64,000 nt of DNA from Cryobacterium sp. PAMC25264 (GTDB lineage Bacteria > Actinomycetota > Actinomycetes > Actinomycetales > Microbacteriaceae): contig NZ_CP080383.1 in the NCBI RefSeq assembly GCF_019443325.1, positions 3,968,001-4,032,000 on the forward strand, given 5' to 3'. Below the pieces are notes generated by a model. That model saw nothing but the letters and a program-made list of their open reading frames with translations, searched no databases and was not told the DNA's origin. Both the position numbers and the translations under genes were made by a program. This document shows positions 1 to 8,202 of this stretch, one piece after another (position 1 is the stretch's first letter; each line of letters opens with the position of its first letter).

Positions 1-407
1 CCGTTGGTGGTCTCGAACTGGCCGCAATAGGGGCACAGGTAGTCCAGGTAGACCGTGATGTTCACCGTGTTGGTGAGCGCGCTCAGGTCGGTGGGGGTGG
101 GGTCGGCATCCGCAGCGGTGGCCGCGGTCGGCGCGGCGGTGATGCTCGTGCCGTCGCCCTGCATCAGCACGCCGTCGCTGGCCATGTTCAACGGGCCGGG
201 AGACGGCGGCTTGACGCTGCCCACCACGACCATCGCCACGATGACGGCCACGGCGATCAGGCCCACCCCGATGCCGCCACGCCAGTACCACCGCCGGCGG
301 GCCTCGCGCTTCTTCTGTTCCTCGCGCATCAGGCGGGCGCTCTCGCGTGCCACCTCGCGTCGATCCTTCTTGGGAGGGAGCGGCTGACCGGGGGTTCTAG
401 CATTCAT
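1..407 (-). CDS. Membrane-anchored DsbA-family thioredoxin-like protein (partial)
   Basis: The start ATG is at 407, and the C-terminal part lies beyond the window edge. The N-terminus is highly charged (KKDRREVARESARLMREE, then a run rich in R and K). One membrane segment follows at about residues 37-58, then a Thr/Ala/Pro-rich linker, then the beginning of a thioredoxin fold with a C-P-Y-C active site at residues 125-128. This matches the DsbA/DSBA-like oxidoreductases of actinobacteria, which are held in the membrane with the catalytic domain outside and form or isomerise disulfides in exported proteins. The substrate cannot be told from sequence, and the missing C-terminus prevents a check of the full fold. 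Confidence 0.8.
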   Translation of the reverse strand, partial: MNARTPGQPLPPKKDRREVARESARLMREEQKKREARRRWYWRGGIGVGLIAVAVIVAMVVVGSVKPPSPGPLNMASDGVLMQGDGTSITAAPTAATAADADPTPTDLSALTNTVNITVYLDYLCPYCGQFETTN

Positions 408-606
408 GGACTGTGTGCCGTTTCGTCGGGAGTGATTCGAGCCCGACGCTAGCGACCGCGCCTATGAAGTCGATTGCCGGGTGCTGTGAGGCTGCTGAGA
501 AGAGCCGGGACGGCGGGGCTGCCGTGCCGTATGCCCGGGACGAGCCTATTCGCACTCCCGGGCACGCCGGACCGCCGTTGGACCGGTCCGGCTGCCCCGA
601 ACGGGC

Positions 607-1932
607 CTAGAACCAGGTGCTCAGGTGCGGCGCGTAGGCAGAGTGCAGCGCCGTGTCCAGCCTCATGGCGGCATCCGGGCTCTGCTCGGTGATGCGGCCG
701 GCGCGGGCGAGATCGACCGCGCTGGTGCCGCCCAGGTACAGCGAGGCGAGGTCGGCCGCGGAGAGCGACACCTCCACGGCCCCCGCAGGTGCAGCGGCAT
801 CGGCGAGCGGATGCGCCTGCCCCGACCCGTCGGCCGCCACCGTGAGCAGGAACCGGCCGGCGGCGAAGCCGAGGTCGTCGCTGACGTCGAGCAGGTAGTG
901 CCCCGGGGCCGTGTACCGGCGTGCGGCCAGGGCGGCCGGCACGTCGAGGATCCGCAGCCAGAGGTGGTCGCGCTCGCCGGTCTTGCGCACGGCGCGGTGG
1001 TCGGCCACCTGCCAGGCCACGGGTTCGGAGACGCTGCGCAGCGGCGCGGCGATCTCGTCGACCATGTCCATCTCGACCAGGAATCGCCAGAGCGCCGCAT
1101 AGGCGTCGTCGGTTGCGGCGACGAGGTCGACCAGGGTGAGCTTGCCGGGGTGGCTCACGTTCTGCAGGGCGATCTCGTAGAGCGCGAAGCCGGCCATAGC
1201 ACCGTCGGCGTCGTCGTACCGCACCGCGCGGATGCCGCGCTTACGGGCCTCCGGTTCGTTGGGCAACAGGCCCAGGACGCGCTTCCACCAGATCTCGCGG
1301 CGGTCGACCTCGCCGGGGGAGCGGTCGCGGGTGCGTTCGAACACGGCGGGGCCGTCGGTCAGGAGCGATTCCGGGCTGACGAACTGTACCCGGCCGGCCG
1401 GTGTGCGTCCGGTCCAGCGGGCTCGGGCGGTGTCGACGCTGTAGGACGACTGCCGCGCGGACGGACCGAAGCCGTACCGGCCGTAGATGGTGGCCTCCGA
1501 CACGGTGAGCATCGCCATCGGCAGCCCGAGGCGCACGGCCGTGCGCAGTTCCGCCGTGAGCATGGCCCGGGCGATGCCCTGGCGGCGATGGGTGGGCGAG
1601 ACCGTCACCGAACTGATCGCGTAGGTGCTCAGGGCGGTGCCGCCGGGCACGGTGAGGTCCATCTGCCAGGACCGCACGGTAGCGACCGGGGTCTCGGGGT
1701 CGGCCTGGGAGGCATCCCAGACACCGGTGACCCGGTCGCTGGCGATGTCTTCGACCTGCACCTCGAGGGTGCCTTCCGAGGGGGTGATCTCGTGGAAGCC
1801 GCGGGCATCCGCCAGGAGCCAGCGCTTGAGGCCCGCCTCGTCGACGGCGTCGAGCACGGCCAGGCGGAGGCCGCGCTCCTGCAGGGCTGCGGCGGAATCG
1901 GGGTCGATGGGCACGGACGTGTAAGCATTCAC
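607..1932 (-). CDS. Eis-like GNAT N-acetyltransferase with SCP2-type C-terminal domain
   Basis: The protein has 441 residues. The acyl-CoA loop R116-R117-Q118-G119-I120-A121 and the following helix are typical of GNAT enzymes. Y150 in Y-G-R-Y-G-F-G lies where Eis proteins carry their catalytic tyrosine. A second GNAT-like half and a sterol-carrier-like C-terminal domain ending in a free Phe (STWF) complete the Eis architecture. Known Eis enzymes acetylate amines, including aminoglycosides in mycobacteria; the substrate here is unknown. The GTG start is supported by a -10-like TAGGCT exactly six bases upstream, so the mRNA is probably leaderless. It diverges from the glycerate kinase gene. Confidence 0.85.
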   Translation of the reverse strand: MNAYTSVPIDPDSAAALQERGLRLAVLDAVDEAGLKRWLLADARGFHEITPSEGTLEVQVEDIASDRVTGVWDASQADPETPVATVRSWQMDLTVPGGTALSTYAISSVTVSPTHRRQGIARAMLTAELRTAVRLGLPMAMLTVSEATIYGRYGFGPSARQSSYSVDTARARWTGRTPAGRVQFVSPESLLTDGPAVFERTRDRSPGEVDRREIWWKRVLGLLPNEPEARKRGIRAVRYDDADGAMAGFALYEIALQNVSHPGKLTLVDLVAATDDAYAALWRFLVEMDMVDEIAAPLRSVSEPVAWQVADHRAVRKTGERDHLWLRILDVPAALAARRYTAPGHYLLDVSDDLGFAAGRFLLTVAADGSGQAHPLADAAAPAGAVEVSLSAADLASLYLGGTSAVDLARAGRITEQSPDAAMRLDTALHSAYAPHLSTWF

Positions 1933-1938
1933 GATTCC

Positions 1939-1944
1939 AGCCTA
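1939..1944 (-). promoter_or_regulatory. -10 element TAGGCT of the Eis-like gene (leaderless)
   Basis: Read on the minus strand, TAGGCT is followed by six bases and then the GTG start at 1932, so transcription should begin at or next to the start codon. The same spacing recurs at five other genes in the window. Confidence 0.5.
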
Positions 1945-2049
1945 GTCACGCCTCCCCGGCCCTGCCTGGGCGTTCCGGACCGGCTAGGACGACCGTGCTT
2001 GACAGCCGGACCGGGCGGCGGTCAGGCTGGCCGGGGAGAGGCTTCGACG

Positions 2050-3153
2050 ATGACACGCACGCGGGTGGTGATAGCGCCGGACTCCTTCAAGGGCACCGCC
2101 GGCGCCGCCGAGGTGGCGCGGGCGCTCGCCGCGGGCTGGGCCTCGGTGCGGCCGGACGACGAACTGGTGCTGCTGCCCATGGCCGACGGCGGGGAGGGCA
2201 CCCTCGACGCCTTCGAACTGGCCGTGCCCGGCGCCCGACGGATGCCCGTGATCGTTCCCGGCCCCGACGACCGCCCGGTGGTGGCCTCCTGGCTGCTGCT
2301 GCCGGACGGCACCGGCGTGGTGGAGCTGGCCTGCACCAGCGGAATCACCCTGCTCGATCCGCTGCGCCCCCTCGACGCCCACTCGGCGGGCTTCGGCACG
2401 GCGCTCGCGGCCGCCCTGGCGCACGGCGTCTGGCGGCTCTATCTGGCGCTCGGCGGGAGCGCCTCCACCGACGGGGGAACCGGGGCGCTCACCGCGCTGG
2501 GCGCGATGTTCCTCGATGCCGCGGGGCGGCCGATCCGGCCCGGCGGCGGCTACCTGGTCGATCTGGCCACGATCGACCTGGACGGCTTGCCCGCCCTGCC
2601 GCCGGGCGGCGCGGTGATCCTCGGCGACGTCACCAACCCCCTGCTCGGCGCCGGCGGCGCGGCGGCGGTGTTCGGTCCGCAGAAGGGGGCGGATGCGGCA
2701 GAGATCGGCCGGCTCGACGCCGGACTGGCCCGGCTGGCCGCGCTGCTGCCCGCCGACCCGCAGACGCCGGGAGCGGGCGCGGCCGGCGGAACCGCGTTCG
2801 GCCTGCTGGCCTGGGGCGCCAACCTCGAGGCGGGCTCGGCCGCGGTGGGCCAGGCGCTCGGTGTCCCAGCCGCGGTGAGCGTCGCATCCGTCGTGATCAC
2901 CGGTGAGGGACGCTACGACAGTCAGTCCGCCGCGGGCAAGGTGCCGTCGTATCTGGCCGGGCTCGCGGCGGCCGTCGGTGCCCCGGCGCTGCTCGTGGCC
3001 GGCGGCATCGACGCCGGTGCCCTGGCGACCGCTCCCGCGCCGTTCGCCCAGGCCGTGGCGCTCACCGATCTCGCCGGCGAAACCGCGGCCGCCCTGGCCG
3101 ATCCGCTGGTGTGGCTCGAGGTCGCCGGCGCGCGGTTGGCGGGCTCGTTCTGA
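2050..3153 (+). CDS. glxK: Glycerate kinase (GarK/GlxK family)
   Basis: This is a 367-residue cytoplasmic kinase that phosphorylates D-glycerate, feeding glyoxylate or glycerate into glycolysis. The family signatures D-S-F-K-G-T near residue 11, A-D-G-G-E-G-T near 47 and G-G-S-A-S-T-D-G-G in the middle are all present, and the length fits the family. The frame stays open far upstream, but ATG 2050 is preceded by GGGGAGAGG at a good distance and begins the conserved N-terminal strand. It diverges from the Eis-like gene across about 117 bases. It has no evident link to the sugar cassettes downstream. Confidence 0.9.
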   Translation: MTRTRVVIAPDSFKGTAGAAEVARALAAGWASVRPDDELVLLPMADGGEGTLDAFELAVPGARRMPVIVPGPDDRPVVASWLLLPDGTGVVELACTSGITLLDPLRPLDAHSAGFGTALAAALAHGVWRLYLALGGSASTDGGTGALTALGAMFLDAAGRPIRPGGGYLVDLATIDLDGLPALPPGGAVILGDVTNPLLGAGGAAAVFGPQKGADAAEIGRLDAGLARLAALLPADPQTPGAGAAGGTAFGLLAWGANLEAGSAAVGQALGVPAAVSVASVVITGEGRYDSQSAAGKVPSYLAGLAAAVGAPALLVAGGIDAGALATAPAPFAQAVALTDLAGETAAALADPLVWLEVAGARLAGSF

Positions 3154-3205
3154 GGTTCTCTGCCGCATCCACTGACGCCACACCGGTGCCACCCCCGCGT
3201 GTGGG

Positions 3206-3222
3206 CTGCAACGTTGTAAACG
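3206..3222. promoter_or_regulatory. Operator upstream of LacI gene 1 (autoregulation)
   Basis: The site is centred on the 8-bp palindrome CAACGTTG at 3209-3216, extended to AACGTTGTAA at 3210-3219. The same decamer occurs at 4497-4506 and its complement at 4480-4489 before the transporter genes. A central CG in a palindrome is typical of LacI-family operators. It lies about 90 bases upstream of the regulator gene, so negative autoregulation is the simplest reading. Confidence 0.65.
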
Positions 3223-3310
3223 ACGCGGTAAGTTCACAGGTAGGAACGACGAGCGCGCGCCGCGGTGCGGCCTGCGTTCCCGGCGCCGAATGACCGACCA
3301 GGGGAGAGAA

Positions 3311-4345
3311 ATGGCCGCAACACTGCGCGATGTGGCGGCGCTGGCCGGGGTGTCGATCAAGACCGTCTCCAACGTCGTCCACGACTTCGAACACATTCGC
3401 CCGTCAACCCGACAGCGCGTGCTCGCGGCCATCGACGAGCTCGGCTACAAGCCCAACATCTCGGCGCGCAGCCTGCGCTCCGGCCGCACCGGCGTGATCG
3501 GCCTGGCCCTGCCCGAGCTCAGCCTGAGCTACTTCGCCGAACTGGCGGATGCCATCATCCAGGCTGCCGAGCGTCGCGGCACCTCCGTGCTCATCGAGCA
3601 GACCGGCGGTGACCGGCAGCGCGAGATTCAGCTGCTGACCAGCCCGCACCGGCAGTTCACCGACGGCCTGATCTTCAGCCCACTGGGCATGGGCAATGAC
3701 GACGCCGGCTACCTCAACGTGGACTATCCCCTGGTTCTGCTCGGCGAACGGATCTTCAACGGGCCCACCGACCACGTCACGATGCGCAACATCGAGGCGG
3801 CCAGGACGGCCACCGAGCACCTGCTCGCCTCCGGTCGACGACGCATCGCCGTGATCGGAGCGCACGAGGACGAGGTGATCGGCTCGGCCGGCTTGCGCCT
3901 CCGCGGCTACCGCGAAGCCCTTGACGCGGCCGGAATCGCGGTGGACCCGGCATTGATCGGCCACACGACGCTGTGGCACCGCGCCAACGGCGCGACCGCC
4001 ATGCGAGCCCTGCTCGATACCGGCGTGCAGTTCGACGCCGTGTTCGCGCTCAATGACACCCTGGCGCTGGGGGCGATGCGGGTGCTCCAGGAATCGGGGC
4101 GGCGCATCCCGCTGGATGTCGCGGTCGTCGGCTTTGACGACCTCGACGAATCCAGTTACTGCCTGCCGGCCCTGTCCACGATCAATCCCGGTCGGGACGA
4201 GATCGCCGACACGGCCGTACGGATCCTGCTCGAGCGCATCTCCGGAGGAGCTGCCGAGCAGGGGCCGCGCGAAATCGAGACGGAGTTCCGGCTGGTCCAG
4301 CGCGAATCGACCGACCCGGCCTCATCGCCGGCCTCCGCCGGGTAG
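3311..4345 (+). CDS. LacI-family transcriptional regulator of arabinoside cassette 1
   Basis: The protein has 344 residues from ATG 3311, chosen because GGGGAGAG lies just upstream and the helix-turn-helix begins at once (T-L-R-D-V-A-A-L-A-G-V-S-I-K-T-V-S-N-V). An in-frame start at 3290 would only add seven residues. The hinge helix P-N-I-S-A-R-S-L-R-S-G-R and a periplasmic-binding-protein-like effector domain follow. It probably represses the downstream importer and arabinofuranosidase until a sugar ligand, perhaps arabinose or an arabino-oligosaccharide, binds. Matching operators lie before this gene and before the binding-protein gene. Confidence 0.88.
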   Translation: MAATLRDVAALAGVSIKTVSNVVHDFEHIRPSTRQRVLAAIDELGYKPNISARSLRSGRTGVIGLALPELSLSYFAELADAIIQAAERRGTSVLIEQTGGDRQREIQLLTSPHRQFTDGLIFSPLGMGNDDAGYLNVDYPLVLLGERIFNGPTDHVTMRNIEAARTATEHLLASGRRRIAVIGAHEDEVIGSAGLRLRGYREALDAAGIAVDPALIGHTTLWHRANGATAMRALLDTGVQFDAVFALNDTLALGAMRVLQESGRRIPLDVAVVGFDDLDESSYCLPALSTINPGRDEIADTAVRILLERISGGAAEQGPREIETEFRLVQRESTDPASSPASAG

Positions 4346-4477
4346 CGGTCGGTCGCCCGCCGCCTGCGTCGTGCCGTCCGGCAGCCGAGCTCCGGCGCGC
4401 CCGCGGCGGTAGGGAAATTGTTATGCAGCACTTCGTGCGGATCGCTTGACAGCGGAGGACGCGGCTCGGCATGATGC

Positions 4478-4508
4478 ATTTACAACGTTTACCTATAACG
4501 TTGTAATT
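4478..4508. promoter_or_regulatory. Double LacI-type operator of arabinoside cassette 1
   Basis: TTACAACGTT at 4480-4489 and its exact reverse complement AACGTTGTAA at 4497-4506 form a 27-bp inverted pair. Each half is itself built round AACGTT. The block is AT-rich in a GC-rich genome and lies between the regulator and the importer genes. The likely reading is a pair of overlapping or adjacent sites for the LacI protein encoded just upstream. The stretch 4346-4477 before it shows no gene. Confidence 0.65.
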
Positions 4509-4597
4509 ATTGAAATCGGATACCGCCACGTCTCTTCGCCTCGAGCGAATCGACCGGCTGCAGCCGACTCGATGACGATTCGAATCAAGGAGGATTC

Positions 4598-4750
4598 GTG
4601 AAGGCCCTGTTCACTCACTGCGCATCGCCCTCGTCGCGAACCTTCTCGCACCTAACCCACAGCACCCGCTCCGACTTGGTCGCCGCCGGCGCCGGGTCGT
4701 GCACTGACACAACGGTGTTCCCACACCAGCGAGAGGAAGCAATTCAATGA
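4598..4750 (+). CDS. Possible 50-residue leader ORF coupled to the sugar-binding protein gene
   Basis: A GTG at 4598 follows a perfect Shine-Dalgarno AAGGAGG with a spacing of seven bases. The frame stays open for 50 codons and its TGA overlaps the ATG of the next gene (ATGA at 4747-4750). The peptide has no membrane segment or family I recognise; it is rich in Ser, Thr and His. The strong ribosome site and the overlap suggest a translated leader that couples to the binding-protein gene. Chance cannot be excluded, because third-position GC is lower than in the neighbours. Confidence 0.35.
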   Translation: MKALFTHCASPSSRTFSHLTHSTRSDLVAAGAGSCTDTTVFPHQREEAIQ

Positions 4751-6093
4751 AGACCAAATTCCTGGCATCGGTCGGCATCATCGCCGTCGCCGCGGCCGCG
4801 CTCACCGGATGCTCGGCCGGTTCGGAGTCGAGCGGCAGCAGCAAGGCATCCTGCACGAACAAGATCGTCAACGCCGACGCCCCGCAGGTCAGCGTGTGGG
4901 CCTGGTATCCGGCGTTCGAAGAGGTCGTCGACGTCTTCAACAACAGCCATGACGACGTTCAGGTCTGCTGGACCAACGCCGGCCAGGGCAACGACGAGTA
5001 CACCAAGTTCTCCACCTCGATCGAGTCGAAGTCGGGCGCCCCCGACGTCATCCAGCTCGAATCCGAGGTGCTCTCCAGCTTCAGCATCCGCAACGCCCTC
5101 GTCGACCTCACCGAGTTCGGTGCCAACGATGTCAAGGACAAGTACACCGAGGGCTCGTGGAAGGACGCCTCCAGCGGCGACGCCGTGTACGCCATTCCCG
5201 TCGACGGCGGGCCGATGGGCATGCTCTACCGCCAGGACCTCTTCGAGGCCGCCGGCATCGCCGTTCCGACCACGTGGGCCGAGTTCGCCACCGCCGCCGC
5301 CGCGCTCAAGGCGTCCGGCTCCGATGGCGTGCTGGTGAACTTCCCCACCAACGGCCGGGCCTTCAACCAGGCCCTGTTCGCCCAGGCCGGGTCGGTGCCG
5401 TTCGTCTACGACTCCACCAAGCCCACCGACATCGGCATCGATGTGAACGACCAGGGTGCAAAGGACGTGCTGGATTACTGGAACGGCCTCGTGCAGGACG
5501 GCCTCGTCACGACCGACGACGCCTTCACCGCCGACTACAACACCAGCCTCGTCGACGGCACCTACGCCGTCTACCTGGCCGCCGCGTGGGGCCCCGGCTA
5601 CCTGCAGGGCCTCTCGGATGCCGACGAGAACGCCGTCTGGGCTGTCGCCCCGCTGCCGCAGTGGGACGCGGCCAACCCCGTGCAGGTCAACTGGGGCGGC
5701 TCGACCTTCGCCGTGACCAGCCAGGCCGGCGACAAGGACCTGTCCGCCGAGGTGGCCATGGGCCTGTTCGGCACCGACGAGTCCTGGAAGATCGGGGTGG
5801 AAAAGGGCGCCCTGTTCCCGTCGTACAAGCCCATGCTCGACTCTGACTACTTCGCCAACCTCGAATACCCGTTCTTCGGCGGCCAGCAGATCAACAAGGA
5901 CGTGTTCCTCAACGCGGCCGCCGGCTACGCCGGAGCCACCTTCAGCCCGTTCCAGAACTACGCCTACGACCAGCTGACCGAGGAGCTCTACTCCATGGTG
6001 CAGGGCGAACAGGATGGCAGCCAGGCCCTGGACGACCTGCAGGACAGCCTCGTCACCTACGCCACCGAACAGGGCTTCACCGTCACCAAGTAG
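4747..6093 (+). CDS. Sugar ABC transporter substrate-binding lipoprotein (cassette 1)
   Basis: The 448-residue protein has a lipoprotein signal peptide ending in the lipobox L-T-G-C (Cys22), so it is held on the outer face of the membrane. The body is a family-1 solute-binding protein, with V-W-A-W near residue 49, G-A-P-D-V near 92 and P-T-T-W-A-E-F near 173. AGAGGAAG precedes ATG 4747. With the two permeases it forms an importer without its own ATPase, so a shared MsiK-type ATPase elsewhere is expected. The arabinofuranosidase downstream suggests arabino-oligosaccharides. It resembles the binding protein at 59151. Confidence 0.9.
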   Translation: MKTKFLASVGIIAVAAAALTGCSAGSESSGSSKASCTNKIVNADAPQVSVWAWYPAFEEVVDVFNNSHDDVQVCWTNAGQGNDEYTKFSTSIESKSGAPDVIQLESEVLSSFSIRNALVDLTEFGANDVKDKYTEGSWKDASSGDAVYAIPVDGGPMGMLYRQDLFEAAGIAVPTTWAEFATAAAALKASGSDGVLVNFPTNGRAFNQALFAQAGSVPFVYDSTKPTDIGIDVNDQGAKDVLDYWNGLVQDGLVTTDDAFTADYNTSLVDGTYAVYLAAAWGPGYLQGLSDADENAVWAVAPLPQWDAANPVQVNWGGSTFAVTSQAGDKDLSAEVAMGLFGTDESWKIGVEKGALFPSYKPMLDSDYFANLEYPFFGGQQINKDVFLNAAAGYAGATFSPFQNYAYDQLTEELYSMVQGEQDGSQALDDLQDSLVTYATEQGFTVTK

Positions 6094-6130
6094 CGACACC
6101 GGATCGCCGCCCGCGGCATCCGTTGACACC

Positions 6131-6150
6131 GTCGGCCGGTCTCCGGCCGG
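6131..6150 (+). promoter_or_regulatory. Intercistronic stem-loop after binding-protein gene 1
   Basis: GGCCGG at 6134-6139 and CCGGCC at 6143-6148 pair across a three-base loop, between the binding-protein stop and the first permease. No T-run follows. Such stems usually protect the upstream message or partly terminate transcription, giving more binding protein than permease. Confidence 0.55.
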
Positions 6151-6218
6151 CCGGCGGTGCCCTTTCGCTGATCGCGCCAGGCGCGACAGAAGAGCAGAAC
6201 CGTACGAAGGACACAGAT

Positions 6219-7175
6219 ATGGCACTCACTGAACTGGCACCGCCACCGGCGCCGGCTAAGCCGCGGCCCACTCGCCGGCCGCGCAGGCAGATCGACCGGA
6301 TGGACCGCAAGCGCCAGCGCTGGGGCTGGCTCTTCGTGGCCCCGTTCGCCCTCGTCTTCGTCACCTTCCTGGTGGCGCCCCTCGCCTACGCCTTCTGGAT
6401 GAGCCTGCAGACCAGCACCCTCGCCACGGGCACCTCGTTCACCTGGTTCGCCAACTACGCCAAGGCGTTCACCGACCCGATCTTCCTCGAGGGACTCGGC
6501 CGGGTCGCCTCGTTCGCGCTCATCATGATCCCCGCGCAGATGATCGTGGCCCTGGTCGCGGCGCTGGTTCTCGACAACCTCTCCACCGCGCTGTCGAAGT
6601 TCTCCCGGCTGATGATCTTCGTGCCCTATGCGATCCCGGTCGTCATCGGTGCGCTGATGTGGGGGTTCCTCTACAGCCCCCGGTTCGGACCGGCCACCGA
6701 CATCTTCGGCCTGGTCGGCCTCGCCGCCCCCGACTTCCTGTCGCAGGGCACCATCTTCGCCAGCCTGGTCAATATCGTCACCTGGCAATGGGCGGGCTAC
6801 TACATGATCATCATCTACGCAGCCCTCCGCGGCATCGACCCCGCCATCTACGAGGCTGCGCGCCTCGACGGTGCCAACGGTCGCCAGATCGCCCTGCGGG
6901 TCAAGGTACCCATGATCTCGTCCTCCATGGTGATGGTGCTGATCTTCGCCCTTATCGGCACCCTGCAGTTCTTCACCGAGCCGCAGGTGTTGCGTGCGGT
7001 GGCGCAGGGCGCCATCCCCGTCTCGTACACGCCCAATATGTACGCCTACTCGCTGGCGTTCTCCTACAGCCAGTTCAACTACGCCTCGGCCATCTCGTTT
7101 GCGCTCGGCATCGTGGTCTTCGCCGGCTCGTACCTGTTCCTCTTCCTCACCCGCAAGCAGAGCGGACTCAAGTAA
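6219..7175 (+). CDS. Sugar ABC transporter permease, MalF type (cassette 1)
   Basis: This is a 318-residue inner-membrane protein with a charged, Pro-rich N-terminus and about six membrane segments. The EAA loop that contacts the ATPase reads E-A-A-R-L-D-G-A-N around residue 213. ATG 6219 begins a typical permease N-terminus, although the frame is open upstream; CGAAGGA provides a ribosome site. It forms the translocation channel with the next gene, whose start overlaps its stop by one base (TAATG). Confidence 0.9.
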   Translation: MALTELAPPPAPAKPRPTRRPRRQIDRMDRKRQRWGWLFVAPFALVFVTFLVAPLAYAFWMSLQTSTLATGTSFTWFANYAKAFTDPIFLEGLGRVASFALIMIPAQMIVALVAALVLDNLSTALSKFSRLMIFVPYAIPVVIGALMWGFLYSPRFGPATDIFGLVGLAAPDFLSQGTIFASLVNIVTWQWAGYYMIIIYAALRGIDPAIYEAARLDGANGRQIALRVKVPMISSSMVMVLIFALIGTLQFFTEPQVLRAVAQGAIPVSYTPNMYAYSLAFSYSQFNYASAISFALGIVVFAGSYLFLFLTRKQSGLK

Positions 7176-8116
7176 TGGCCATTCTCACTCCCGGTGCCCC
7201 GGTCCCGGTCGACGCCCCCGACGACTCCAGCCCCCGCCGTCCCGCCCGCCGCGGCAATGCCGGCCGTGACGGCGGCCGCAAGATCGGCTCCCACGTGCTG
7301 CTGATCATCCTGGTCATCTACTTCATCACCCCGCTGTGGTGGCTCACCGTCGCAGCGACCAAGGACACCGCCGGCCTGTTCAGCGGCAGCGGCGGACCGC
7401 TCTGGTTCGACGGCGAGTTCAACCTGTTCAACAACATCGCCGGGCTCTTCGAGCACCAGGGCGGCATCTACTGGCGGTGGCTGGGCAACTCGTTCTTCTA
7501 TGCCCTCTCCGGCGGAGTCGGCGCCACCATCCTGGCCGTGCTGGCCGGCTACGGCTTCGCCAAGTACCGGTTCCGCGGCCGCAACGCTTTCTTCTCGGTG
7601 CTGCTGGGCGCCGTGATGGTGCCGATGACAGCCCTGGTGATTCCCACCTTCGTGCTGCTGAGCAACATGGGACTGGTCAACACCATCTGGGCGGTCATCC
7701 TGCCGTCACTGCTCAGCCCGTTCGGCGTCTACCTGATGCGGGTCTACACGCAGGACGCCGTTCCCGACGAGCTCCTCGACGCGGCCCGCGTCGACGGCGC
7801 GGGAGAGCTTCGCACCTTCTTCCAGGTGTCGTTGCCGCTGTTGCGCCCCGCGATCGTGACGGTGCTGCTCCTGTCCGTCGTGGGCACCTGGAACAACTTC
7901 TTCCTGCCGCTGGCAGTGCTCAGCGACCCGAACCTGCTCCCCGTCACGGTGGGACTGAACAACTGGCAGGCACTCTCTAACGCCGGGGCCGGAGGCGAGC
8001 AGGTCTGGAACCTCATCGTCACGGGCGCCTTCGTGTCGGTGCTGCCGTTGATCATCGCCTTCCTGTCCCTGCAGAAGTACTGGCAGGGCGGCCTCTCGCT
8101 CGGAGCCCTGAAGTAA
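7175..8116 (+). CDS. Sugar ABC transporter permease, MalG type (cassette 1)
   Basis: The protein has 313 residues and about six membrane segments. Its EAA loop D-A-A-R-V-D-G-A-G-E is near residue 203. The start at 7175 is fixed by the TAATG overlap with the preceding permease, which implies translational coupling. It is the second channel subunit of the same importer. The frame is open far upstream, but only as the shadow of the previous gene. Confidence 0.9.
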   Translation: MAILTPGAPVPVDAPDDSSPRRPARRGNAGRDGGRKIGSHVLLIILVIYFITPLWWLTVAATKDTAGLFSGSGGPLWFDGEFNLFNNIAGLFEHQGGIYWRWLGNSFFYALSGGVGATILAVLAGYGFAKYRFRGRNAFFSVLLGAVMVPMTALVIPTFVLLSNMGLVNTIWAVILPSLLSPFGVYLMRVYTQDAVPDELLDAARVDGAGELRTFFQVSLPLLRPAIVTVLLLSVVGTWNNFFLPLAVLSDPNLLPVTVGLNNWQALSNAGAGGEQVWNLIVTGAFVSVLPLIIAFLSLQKYWQGGLSLGALK

Positions 8117-8202
8117 CCGTGTTGCCGCCAGAGCCACCACGGCGGCCCCTGGCGAAACGCATCTCCTCTCCACTTGTCTAGAAAAGAAAAGAAAGACTTC
8201 CA

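Noticed and set aside
55..387. 110-codon plus-strand frame at the window start
   Set aside because: It is antisense to the DsbA-like gene, whose C-P-Y-C motif and membrane anchor are clear.
4744..6225. 493-codon minus-strand frame across binding-protein gene 1
   Set aside because: It has repetitive Gly/Val/Glu composition, covers a clear lipoprotein gene and has no ribosome site or family motif.
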